This document shows, one piece after another, positions 24,700 through 31,397 of a stretch of DNA of 31,397 nt (positions are counted from its first letter, which is position 1; each line of letters opens with the position of its first letter). Made by a program: the position numbers and the translations under genes. The DNA comes from CAZSDU01 sp964605775 (GTDB taxonomy: Bacteria > Bacteroidota > Bacteroidia > Bacteroidales > FEN-979): assembly GCA_964605775.1 (NCBI GenBank), contig CAZSDU010000030.1, forward strand, positions 1-31,397, in the 5' to 3' direction. The notes under the pieces were generated by a model that was not told the DNA's origin, ran no database searches, and saw only the letters and a list, made by a program, of their open reading frames with translations.

Positions 24700-26004
24700 A
24701 TGAAAAAAGTACTCATACTTGGCTCCGGCCTGGTGGCACGACCGCTTATTCAACATCTACTGAAGAAAAACTATTGGCTGACTGTAGCATCCAACACCCC
24801 GGATCGCTCAGATATCATGATCGGCAAGCATCCCAATGGGAAATCGGTTTCCTGGGAAGCAACCGATGAACTGTCGCTTGACCGCATGGTTGCTGAACAT
24901 GATCTCACCGTTAGCCTTTTACCTTATGTTTTTCATGTCATGGTGGCCCGTCATTGCCTGAACCATTCGAAAAATATGGTCACGACTTCCTATGTCAAAC
25001 CTGAAATGAAAGCCTTGCATGATGAAGCCGTCCAGAAAGGTGTTATGCTGTTGAATGAATGCGGACTCGATCCGGGCATCGACCATATGTCGGCCATGCG
25101 TATCATCGACAAAGTACATCATAATGGAGGAGCCATCCTTGAATTTTATTCCATCTGTGGGGCTCTTCCTGCTCCCGAAGCAGCCGATAATCCTTTTAAA
25201 TATAAGTTTTCCTGGAGTCCCAAAGGAGTGGTTATGGCAGGGAATAATGATGCCGTTTACCTGAGACATGGAGAGGTAGTCAGCATTCCTACTGCTGATT
25301 TATTTAAAAAACCATTCAGGGTTAATTTCCCGAATGTAGGTGAAATGGAAGTTTATCCAAACCGCGATTCCCTGACCTATAAAGAACTTTATTGTATTCC
25401 GGAAGCACAGACCATGTTTCGCGGAACTTTCCGGTATAAAGGCTGGTGCGAAACACTCGATGCTATCAAAGCACTGAACCTGATCAGCAACGAAAGGTTC
25501 GATATGACCGGGATGACTTATGCTGACTTGATGAAACATCAGATACAGGATACAGGATTCAGGATACAGGATCATCCGTATGCCGTTGAAGCGCTTCACT
25601 GGCTGGGCCTTTATGATCATTCCCCGATGAACCGAACCATCGATTCAACATTCGAGGTGACATCGGATCTGATGATCGCAAAAATGGAACTAGGACAAAC
25701 AGAACGCGATATGGTAGTCATGCAGCATACATTCCTTGCCGCGTATTCTGATGGACGAAAGGAAGTCATCCGTTCCAGGATGCTTGATTATGGTACCCTT
25801 GCCACTGATACTTCCATCGCCCGAACCGTTGCACTCCCGGCAGCAATAGCGGTAGAAATGATATTACAGGGTGAAATTCATGTCAAGGGTGTGCATATTC
25901 CTGTCATTCCTGAAATATACAATCCAATCCTGGACCAGCTTGAAAAGTTGGATATCAAAATGACCGAAGAGTTCGGATTACCTTTGTCGGAAAATATTCA
26001 ATAA
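24700..26004 (+). CDS. Saccharopine dehydrogenase (SDH half)
   Basis: The 434-aa protein matches the C-terminal half of bifunctional LKR/SDH, which splits saccharopine into glutamate and 2-aminoadipate semialdehyde. A Rossmann motif is at the N-terminus (VLILGSGLVARPLIQHL, residues 4-20). SDH landmarks follow: VTTSYVKPEMKALHDEA, LLNECGLDPGIDHM and the C-terminal KMELGQTERDMVVMQH. The region around residues 282-291 is encoded by four tandem copies of a 7-base unit (25542-25569) and reads IQDTGFRIQD. I recall that homologues carry a longer non-repetitive segment here, so this loop may have been remodelled. The gene sits 3 bases after the LKR gene and its stop abuts the next ATG, indicating one operon. 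Confidence 0.9.
   Translation: MKKVLILGSGLVARPLIQHLLKKNYWLTVASNTPDRSDIMIGKHPNGKSVSWEATDELSLDRMVAEHDLTVSLLPYVFHVMVARHCLNHSKNMVTTSYVKPEMKALHDEAVQKGVMLLNECGLDPGIDHMSAMRIIDKVHHNGGAILEFYSICGALPAPEAADNPFKYKFSWSPKGVVMAGNNDAVYLRHGEVVSIPTADLFKKPFRVNFPNVGEMEVYPNRDSLTYKELYCIPEAQTMFRGTFRYKGWCETLDAIKALNLISNERFDMTGMTYADLMKHQIQDTGFRIQDHPYAVEALHWLGLYDHSPMNRTIDSTFEVTSDLMIAKMELGQTERDMVVMQHTFLAAYSDGRKEVIRSRMLDYGTLATDTSIARTVALPAAIAVEMILQGEIHVKGVHIPVIPEIYNPILDQLEKLDIKMTEEFGLPLSENIQ
25542..25572 (+). repeat. Heptamer tandem repeat inside the saccharopine dehydrogenase gene
   Basis: Four tandem 7-base units (gatacag, gatacag, gattcag, gatacag) plus a partial fifth lie in the coding frame and are translated as IQDTGFRIQD. 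The period of seven is not a multiple of three, so gain or loss of a single unit would shift the frame. Confidence 0.9.
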
Positions 26005-26874
26005 ATGGATATATCTGTTGTTTTTTTTGTGATTATTATTGGCATTTTTATCTATGCCATTTTCAGTATGTCAAAACGAAAGCCCTCCGGAACTGGTCCT
26101 GATGTGACAGACCAGAGTCAAAACACCGGTGGAAGTAAGACTTCTTTTAATAGCAAAGGTTTCCGTTATAGTAAATGGATTGGCGGGGGTCTTGGCTGGG
26201 CCTTCGGTGGACCTATAGGGGCCATCCTTGGGATTGCACTTGGATCCATGCTTGATGGAATGAATACAGGGAAGTATGCTTACCGTGGGTCACCCAGAGG
26301 AGATTTTGCCATGAGTCTGCTGGTGATCTCAGCAGCCATCATGAAAGCTGATAAAAAGGTAGTCCGTTCCGAGCTGGAGTACGTCAGGAGTTTTTTTATT
26401 TCCCAGTTCGGGGAAGAAGAAGGAAATCGCTTGACCCAGATGCTGAAGGAAATTTTAAAACAGGACATTAATATCAGGGAAGTCAGTGTTCAGGCAGGGC
26501 AATACCTGGATTATCCGGTGAAACTTCAGATGCTACACTATTTATTTGGCATTTCCGCTGCCGATGGGGTATTTCACCCGGATGAAGTGGAAGTGATTGC
26601 GACAGTCTCAACCTATATGGGAATTACTTCCGGGGATTTTAGTTCCCTGAAAGCCATGTTTGTGAAAGACCCCGGATGGGCATACAGGGTTCTTGAAATA
26701 AGTCCAGAAGCCACCGATGAGGAAGTGAAAAAAGCTTATCGTGAAATGGCTAAAAAACACCACCCCGATAAAATGGCCAATCTTGGAGAAGATATAAAGC
26801 GTTCGGCTACTGAAAAATTCCAGAAAATCAATGCCGCATACGAAGAAGTTAAAAAGCAGAGAGGTATAAGCTAA
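26005..26874 (+). CDS. DjlA-like membrane co-chaperone (TerB + J domain)
   Basis: The 289-aa protein has an N-terminal membrane helix (about residues 4-21) and a low-complexity linker. A Gly-rich hydrophobic segment follows (GGGLGWAFGGPIGAILGIALG, about 60-80, possibly membrane-associated). A TerB-like helical domain spans about 98-218 (FAMSLLVISAAIMKADKKV, then SAADGVFHPDEVEVI). The C-terminal J domain (about 225-289) has the HPD motif at His253-Pro254-Asp255, which stimulates DnaK ATPase. The order matches DjlA, a membrane-anchored DnaK co-chaperone facing the cytoplasm. The ATG directly abuts the stop of the saccharopine dehydrogenase gene, suggesting co-transcription, although no functional link to lysine breakdown is evident. 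Confidence 0.92.
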   Translation: MDISVVFFVIIIGIFIYAIFSMSKRKPSGTGPDVTDQSQNTGGSKTSFNSKGFRYSKWIGGGLGWAFGGPIGAILGIALGSMLDGMNTGKYAYRGSPRGDFAMSLLVISAAIMKADKKVVRSELEYVRSFFISQFGEEEGNRLTQMLKEILKQDINIREVSVQAGQYLDYPVKLQMLHYLFGISAADGVFHPDEVEVIATVSTYMGITSGDFSSLKAMFVKDPGWAYRVLEISPEATDEEVKKAYREMAKKHHPDKMANLGEDIKRSATEKFQKINAAYEEVKKQRGIS

Positions 26875-26912
26875 AGAATTGATTTCAGGTATTTATCACA
26901 AATTCTGAACAC

Positions 26913-27623
26913 TTATTGTTGATTTTCCAGCGCTTCAAAAGGAATATCCATGAGTTCATAATGCTCCCAGCCTTGATAGTCGAAGTGCCACCATTCATCC
27001 GGAAAAACAGTGAAACCATGCGTTGACATCACATCGATGAGCAATTGGCGGTTCTTGATTACAGCCGGAGGAAGATCCATATAGGAAGGACTGGCTTTTT
27101 GAGTGAAATCATCGAAGGGCGTGGGCATTTCCAGTTCTTCTCCGGTTTTCAGGTTGATCAGACTAACATCCACCGCGCAACCGCGGTTATGACGGGAACC
27201 CTGCCAGGGTGCAGCGACATAAACGGCTGATTTCATAATTTTATAAAACAGCAAGGTGGCTGCGTAAGGACGATAGGCATCGAAAATTTTCAAACCCAGG
27301 CCTTTCTGATTTAATTTCTTTTCCACTTCAAAAAGCGCCCTGGCCACCATGACCCTTGCATATGCTAAGGCTTGGGTGTAAACTATGTGACGGGTAAAGT
27401 TGTTGTCGGTTGCATAACGAATGTCCAGTTTAATTCCGGGGATGAACTTTTCCAGATTGATCAGTTTGTTCAGCGTGTCTTGTTTTACCGATTCCTGATA
27501 TGCTGATAGGGTCGAAATGATTTTTAGTCCGTATGGGTTTTCTTTCTCCTGGCCATGGGAAGAAAAACAAATGAAAAGAAACAGAAATAACGGATAGATT
27601 TTGAAATGTGGGATAAAGCTCAT
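26913..27623 (-). CDS. D-alanyl-D-alanine dipeptidase (VanX/DdpX-type, peptidase M15)
   Basis: The 236-aa zinc peptidase would hydrolyse D-Ala-D-Ala. It begins with a signal peptide (hydrophobic residues about 10-20, likely cleaved after SHG), so it is probably periplasmic. The M15D catalytic residues are in place: Arg118 in DAYRPY, zinc ligands His145 and Asp152 in SRHNRGCAVD, catalytic Glu210 and zinc ligand His213 in DEWWHFDY. The His-Asp-Glu-His spacing equals that of VanX. With no vanH or vanA beside it, a role in salvage of D-Ala dipeptide from the cell wall is more likely than glycopeptide resistance. The gene converges with the djlA-like gene and diverges from the OYE-family gene. Confidence 0.93.
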   Translation of the reverse strand: MSFIPHFKIYPLFLFLFICFSSHGQEKENPYGLKIISTLSAYQESVKQDTLNKLINLEKFIPGIKLDIRYATDNNFTRHIVYTQALAYARVMVARALFEVEKKLNQKGLGLKIFDAYRPYAATLLFYKIMKSAVYVAAPWQGSRHNRGCAVDVSLINLKTGEELEMPTPFDDFTQKASPSYMDLPPAVIKNRQLLIDVMSTHGFTVFPDEWWHFDYQGWEHYELMDIPFEALENQQ

Positions 27624-27630
27624 ATTTTCG
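27600..27630 (+). promoter_or_regulatory. Promoter candidate for the OYE-family gene
   Basis: TTTG (27600-27603), a 19-base spacer and TATTTTCG (27623-27630, one mismatch to TAnnTTTG) point to transcription starting near 27637, with a leader of about 40 bases. The site overlaps the first codons of the divergent dipeptidase gene. Confidence 0.55.
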
Positions 27631-27677
27631 TAGTTTCTAAGTTCAAAGTTCGTCAGTTTTTCTGAGATTTTTCATCC

Positions 27678-28880
27678 ATGCCACATCTACTTTTCACTCC
27701 CGCCAGACTCGGTCATCTAACCCTGAAAAACCGTTCCATCCGTTCTGCTGCTTTCGAGGGGATGAGTCCAAACCACCTGGTTTCTGATGACCTGATTGCA
27801 TATCATCGTTCCGTTGCTGCCGGGGAAATTGGAATGACTACGGTGGCGTATGCTTCAGTATCCAGATCCGGTTTGTCATTCCCTCACCAGTTATGGTTAC
27901 GGAAAGAAGCCATTCCCGGGTTAAGGTTACTGACCGAGGCCGTTCACAGGGAGAATGCCGCTGTCGCAATTCAGCTTGGGCATTGTGGGTTAATGGCAAA
28001 AAAGTCACTCAGCGGAAAGTGTTTTTCACCCAGCGGCGGGTTTAATCTTTTTGGTCCTACCTGGCCTAAAAAAATGATGAAGGAAGATATCCGTCAGGTG
28101 ATCACTGATTTTGGTCTTGCGGTGAATCTCGCCAGGGAAGCTGGATTCGATGCCATTGAAGTACATGCCGGACATGGCTATCTTATCAGTCAGTTCCTTT
28201 CCCCATACACCAATAAACGGAAAGACACCTACGGGGGGTCTTTTGGAAACAGATCCAGATTCATGCTTGAGGTGATCAGGGAGGTGATGAAATCTGCCGG
28301 TCATGATATGACGGTTGTGGTCAAGATGAATCTTAGGGATGGCTTCAGGGGAGGGATGGAATTAGATGAGTCCATACAGGTGGCGAAAATGCTGGAAAGT
28401 GAAGGGGTTCACGGATTGGTTCTCAGCGGTGGATTCGTTTGCCGTGCTCCCATGTATGTTATGCGGGGGCGGATGCCTGTACAGGTGATGTCGCATTTTA
28501 TCAATGAAAAATGGATGAAACCGGGTCTGAGACTTTTTGGAAATCTATTGATGAAAGCTGAACCATTCAGTGAAGGATATTTTCTGGAGGATGCTTTGGT
28601 GATCAGGAAAAATATTAAAATTCCCTGTATTTATGTCGGAGGGATGACTTCTCTTTCCGGCATCGAAAATGTGTTATCTCAAGGGTTTGAGTTTATCCAG
28701 ATGGCGAGATCTCTCATCCATGATCCTGGTTTCATCCGGAAATTAAAGACCGGAGAACTCACTTCCTCTGGTTGTCATCATACCAACTATTGCATTGCGG
28801 TAATGTATTCCGGTAAAATGGCCTGTTACCAACATGAAGAATCCCTTCCGGAAAAATGGCTTAAATCGCTGGAATCATAG
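27678..28880 (+). CDS. NADH:flavin oxidoreductase (Old Yellow Enzyme family)
   Basis: The 400-aa protein is a single FMN-binding TIM barrel that would reduce activated C=C bonds with NAD(P)H. It opens with LFTPARLGHLTLKNRSIRSA (residues 5-24). AIQLGHCG (98-104) and the substrate-binding pair His163/His166 in EVHAGHGYL follow, and then QFLSPYTNKRKDTYGGSFGNRSRF and the C-terminal GGMTS...IQMARSLIHDPGF phosphate-binding segment. The C-terminal GCHHTNYCIAVMYSGKMAC keeps three cysteines (366, 372, 383), but Thr stands where the iron-sulfur members have a fourth. A 4Fe-4S cluster is therefore doubtful. The flavin/NAD domain of 2,4-dienoyl-CoA reductase is absent. The natural substrate cannot be read from sequence. 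Confidence 0.9.
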   Translation: MPHLLFTPARLGHLTLKNRSIRSAAFEGMSPNHLVSDDLIAYHRSVAAGEIGMTTVAYASVSRSGLSFPHQLWLRKEAIPGLRLLTEAVHRENAAVAIQLGHCGLMAKKSLSGKCFSPSGGFNLFGPTWPKKMMKEDIRQVITDFGLAVNLAREAGFDAIEVHAGHGYLISQFLSPYTNKRKDTYGGSFGNRSRFMLEVIREVMKSAGHDMTVVVKMNLRDGFRGGMELDESIQVAKMLESEGVHGLVLSGGFVCRAPMYVMRGRMPVQVMSHFINEKWMKPGLRLFGNLLMKAEPFSEGYFLEDALVIRKNIKIPCIYVGGMTSLSGIENVLSQGFEFIQMARSLIHDPGFIRKLKTGELTSSGCHHTNYCIAVMYSGKMACYQHEESLPEKWLKSLES

Positions 28881-28938
28881 TTCCCTCTTACCATCCATTC
28901 CTTTTCCGGATTACCCTTTATTCCCAGAACTTCAGCGT

Positions 28939-30849
28939 TCAATCATGAAATCTCCAGGTGATTCCGAATTTAAAAGCAGCATCCTGCATGGGATAGTGTG
29001 GAACAGTATAATAATGATAGCCCATAAAACTGGAATTGAAATGGGAGTACATCACAAAAAAGCGGGCCCTTTGGATTTTTAGGTTGATAAAAACATCCAT
29101 ATAGAGGTAGTTTCCTATTTCTTTCGCATCCTGAAGATAAAAAGAGCGGGTGGCCGGCATGTAATCATTGGCATAATAGGAGGAGTTATAGAAAAAGCTG
29201 AGTCCCGGTTGTAACAGGGCTGCACCTCTGAATAAAGGCTGGGAGTAGTAAACATTCAAATGACCCAAAAAAGCAGGTAAACGTAAAACGGTGGTTCCCT
29301 GAATGGTTTGATAAGCCAGTTGGGCTTTGAGTTTGAATCGCCAGAGGTCGATTTCTCCGTTCAGGTAGGTATAAATGTAACCAAATTGTTTGGTATATTG
29401 TTGCGGGGAAGCGTTAATGTCCAGATATATATAGTTATTGATACGGCTGATCGCGAATCCTGCGTTGATGAATTTCCAGCGATAATTAAAGCCTCCGGAG
29501 ATCAAACCCTGTTGTTTCCATGTGGTATCCCATTTAAAGTTGTTTCCCAGAAAATGTTCATAGTACCATCCTGGTTTCTGAAGTGCATAGTTACCCAGCA
29601 AAGTGATGATCCCGAGATTTTTTTTTGTTTTCCCCAGTATAGTTGACAGTTGTACCCTCAGACTCATATCACCTTCATTGTAGTCACCGAAAACAAAATC
29701 ACCCCTGGCATCCAGGCGGAGGCTCTCGAATGGCTGGAAGGAGAAGTTAGCGGTAGGAATATACTGCAGAAAATAATATTTCTGCTGATGGAAGGAAACT
29801 TCAAAATATTGCTGACGTAATCCGACTTCGATTTGGATGACACGGTATCTTTTTTCTTTATTGTAACTGGGATTACTCCAGAAAATCTCGTTGACGATCT
29901 TTGTGATGGCAATGGAGTCGCGTGTCTGGATTGTATCCAGATAGAAGTGGTTATAAAACCCGCTTTTTGGTTGGGCATCAATATAGTTCTGAATTTGCCG
30001 GTTATAATGGAAACTGTAAGTGATCCTGCCCAGTTCAATATTTTTTTTACCCTTTAATACACTATCTTTTTCATTTTTTATATGTCTGGTCAGGTCGAAA
30101 TAATGTTTCATATAAAAACCTGTTTCTTTAACCCGGTTTTGGGCTTTTTGCAGGTTCACCGAGATGGTGGAACGGTTTGTTTCAATATTATTTTCAAACA
30201 GGCTATCGTTTTGAATACCTCCGTTTTCATAATTACGCAAGCGATTATAAAGGAAGTTGGCGATGACGCCATATCTTTTATTTTTTGTAAAGTACTGGGT
30301 TGTCAGGACAAAATTAATATGATTGGTTTTTTGTCGTTGATAGGCACCCGGTGAACTGGTAACCCTGAAATCGAAACCCAGGTTCAGGCTTTTATACAGG
30401 TTACGGCTGAAAATGGCATGGAAGTTTTGTTCTTTTTTAGCGCCCTGGACATAGGTTAATTCGGTAAAAGTTTTAAATACCTTATAATACCTGACGCTGT
30501 CATTTTGGTAAAGGTAGGCATCAGCGGTGTGAATTCCGTAATCGAATCCGCTGGCCTTGGGGGTAGCAGGAAGGCTGAGTTTACGGTAATTTTGTCCGAT
30601 ATTGCCCAGGGTGGCAGAAAAATGATCATGACGATAGAGCGGGTCATAATCCTGGAATCCCGCTAGGGCAGTATCATTAGATTTCAAATCGAGGAGGCCG
30701 AAATTTTCGAAATTATGGTAAAAGAAGGAGACGTAGGTTGAATCTTTTTTGGGTGGTTTAATCGTGGAGTCGGTGGGGGAGGAAGAATAACCAATGCTGG
30801 GGAAGAGCAAAAGGGTAAGGTAAAAACAGATTAGGATTTGTTTGAACAT
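28939..30849 (-). CDS. Putative porin (Bacteroidetes outer-membrane beta-barrel)
   Basis: Starting at 30849 the product is 636 aa; an in-frame ATG at 30861 would add four residues but lies almost at the predicted transcription start. A signal peptide (FKQILICFYLTLLLFPSIGYS) is followed by a soluble stretch with DSTYVSFFYHNFENFGLLD. The remainder is alternating aromatic and polar strands rich in Tyr, Phe and Asn, ending KFGITWRFHD, close to the aromatic C-terminal strand of outer-membrane barrels. This pattern fits the 'putative porin' family of Bacteroidetes. The substrate is unknown. The gene converges with the OYE-family gene, and its upstream side faces the rRNA terminator. Confidence 0.85.
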   Translation of the reverse strand: MFKQILICFYLTLLLFPSIGYSSSPTDSTIKPPKKDSTYVSFFYHNFENFGLLDLKSNDTALAGFQDYDPLYRHDHFSATLGNIGQNYRKLSLPATPKASGFDYGIHTADAYLYQNDSVRYYKVFKTFTELTYVQGAKKEQNFHAIFSRNLYKSLNLGFDFRVTSSPGAYQRQKTNHINFVLTTQYFTKNKRYGVIANFLYNRLRNYENGGIQNDSLFENNIETNRSTISVNLQKAQNRVKETGFYMKHYFDLTRHIKNEKDSVLKGKKNIELGRITYSFHYNRQIQNYIDAQPKSGFYNHFYLDTIQTRDSIAITKIVNEIFWSNPSYNKEKRYRVIQIEVGLRQQYFEVSFHQQKYYFLQYIPTANFSFQPFESLRLDARGDFVFGDYNEGDMSLRVQLSTILGKTKKNLGIITLLGNYALQKPGWYYEHFLGNNFKWDTTWKQQGLISGGFNYRWKFINAGFAISRINNYIYLDINASPQQYTKQFGYIYTYLNGEIDLWRFKLKAQLAYQTIQGTTVLRLPAFLGHLNVYYSQPLFRGAALLQPGLSFFYNSSYYANDYMPATRSFYLQDAKEIGNYLYMDVFINLKIQRARFFVMYSHFNSSFMGYHYYTVPHYPMQDAAFKFGITWRFHD

Positions 30850-30871
30850 TGTGGGATTCATGAATCAGAGG

Positions 30872-30897
30872 CAAAAGTAAGAAAAAAGCGTGTCAAA
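30872..30897 (-). promoter_or_regulatory. Promoter candidate for the putative porin gene
   Basis: Minus-strand TACTTTTG (30872-30879) is a perfect TAnnTTTG box. A TTTG lies upstream (30894-30897), but only 14 bases away instead of 19-20. Transcription would begin near 30864, which argues for the ATG at 30849. Confidence 0.5.
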
Positions 30898-30916
30898 GTG
30901 CATCCGGAAGGAGGGC

Positions 30917-30948
30917 AAAAAAAATCCCGGTCTTAAGAAAGACCGGGA
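30917..30948 (-). terminator. Rho-independent terminator of the rRNA operon
   Basis: On the minus strand a perfect 10-base-pair stem (30939-30948 with 30925-30934) with a 4-base loop is followed by eight T residues. It lies about ten bases beyond the 5S rRNA 3' end. Confidence 0.92.
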
Positions 30949-30956
30949 TAAGAAAA

Positions 30957-31068
30957 GATCGGCAACGACATACTCTACCACAAAGACTGCAGTACCATCT
31001 GCGCTAGTGGGCTTAACGACTCTGTTCGGAAAGGGAAGAGGTGATCACCACTGCTATAGTTACCGTAA
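30957..31068 (-). rRNA. rrf: 5S ribosomal RNA
   Basis: The minus strand carries a full-length 5S rRNA of about 112 bases. Diagnostic parts are the conserved CCGAACAGAG-like loop (here ttccgaacagagtcg), the segment ttaagcccactagcg, gatggtactgcagt and the 3' ggtagagtatgtcg. Helix I pairs cggtaac (31059-31065, complement) with gttgccg (30960-30966, complement). Ends are estimated from this helix and may shift by a few bases. It follows the 23S gene after about 70 bases. Confidence 0.93.
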
Positions 31069-31139
31069 GATCTTAAATATCAAAAAGACATATAAAGAAA
31101 GAAAATACAACAATAGGTCATGAGACTGATACTTAGAAG

Positions 31140-31397
31140 AAAGTTAACGGGTAATTAGTACTGCTCGGCTTTGACATTACTGCCTTTAGACCTGCAGCCT
31201 ATCAACGTCGTGGTCTACGACGACCCTTAAAGGAAACCTCATCTTGGGCTAAGTTTCGCGCTTAGATGCTTTCAGCGCTTATCTCATCCAGACGTAGCTA
31301 CTCTGCGATGCAGCTGGCGCCACAACAGATGCACTAGCGGTCTGTCCAACTCGGTCCTCTCGTACTAGAGTCAGGTGCCCTCAAGTTTCCAACGCCC
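31140..31397 (-). rRNA. rrl: 23S ribosomal RNA, 3' end (partial)
   Basis: The last 258 bases, read on the minus strand, are the 3' end of 23S rRNA. They include the sarcin-ricin loop (agtacgagaggacc), the segment gtctggatgagataagcgctgaaagc split over helices near the 3' end, and the terminal gcagtactaattacccgttaac. The gene continues beyond the window, and the exact 3' end (about 31135-31145) is estimated. The 31069-31139 spacer to 5S is AT-rich and holds no tRNA. Confidence 0.95.

Noticed and set aside
26913..27623. VanX-type dipeptidase as a vancomycin resistance gene
   Set aside because: No vanH, vanA or vanS/R neighbours, and the protein has an export signal; a cell-wall salvage role fits better.
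30890..31123. 77-codon plus-strand open frame
   Set aside because: It overlaps the rRNA terminator and the 5S rRNA gene on the other strand.
31069..31139. tRNA gene between 23S and 5S rRNA
   Set aside because: The spacer is AT-rich, too short for a convincing cloverleaf and lacks a T-loop GTTCRANYC sequence.

Overview
The window looks like part of a scaffold from an uncultured member of the Bacteroidota. The evidence is a TonB-dependent receptor with a carboxypeptidase-like N-terminal domain, a 'putative porin' of the Bacteroidetes type, a DUF4476 protein, a HYC_CC_PP-type protein, mostly absent Shine-Dalgarno sites, and several start-proximal matches to the Bacteroidetes promoter (TTG / about 19-20 bases / TAnnTTTG). 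Two 100-N scaffold gaps, one flanked by an exact 55-base duplication, mark it as a draft or metagenomic assembly. Nothing suggests a phage, plasmid, transposon or CRISPR locus. No gene-free stretch exceeds 300 bases.

Left part (1-10416). A heptamer tandem repeat opens the window. It is followed by a tightly packed plus-strand run: tpiA, prmA, a very large exported protein of unknown function (about 1497 aa) and plsY, joined by abutting or overlapping start and stop codons. dnaN follows with its own clear promoter. A small lipoprotein gene then converges on a cold-shock gene across a near-perfect bidirectional terminator. A malic enzyme gene diverges from the cold-shock gene.

Middle (10417-18623). 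A small Cys/His-rich membrane-anchored or exported protein of HYC_CC_PP type precedes a TonB-dependent receptor whose plug carries a Cys-Cys motif. The pair is probably concerned with a metal ion, copper being the best guess. An imperfect long inverted repeat separates it from a convergent three-gene signalling operon on the minus strand: a membrane PAS histidine kinase, a stand-alone Rcp1-like receiver, and a REC-kinase-REC hybrid. Both assembly gaps fall in this operon.

Right part (18624-31397). Minus-strand genes encode pyruvate phosphate dikinase (own promoter and terminator, unusual basic tail) and a DUF4476 protein followed by a monofunctional transglycosylase. A plus-strand operon then carries two proteins corresponding to the two halves of the animal/plant lysine-ketoglutarate reductase/saccharopine dehydrogenase, followed by a DjlA-like TerB/J-domain protein. 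After that come a VanX-type D-Ala-D-Ala dipeptidase, an Old-Yellow-Enzyme-family oxidoreductase, a putative porin, and the 3' end of an rRNA operon (terminator, 5S and partial 23S, minus strand).

How the genes fit together: most of the window is core metabolism and envelope housekeeping. TpiA, malic enzyme and PPDK touch the triose/PEP/pyruvate node. MtgA and the VanX-type enzyme act on peptidoglycan or its precursors. PlsY feeds phospholipid synthesis. I did not find a clear new defence or biosynthetic system. The best leads are the giant exported protein, the HYC_CC_PP/receptor pair, the output-less phosphorelay and the heptamer repeats.
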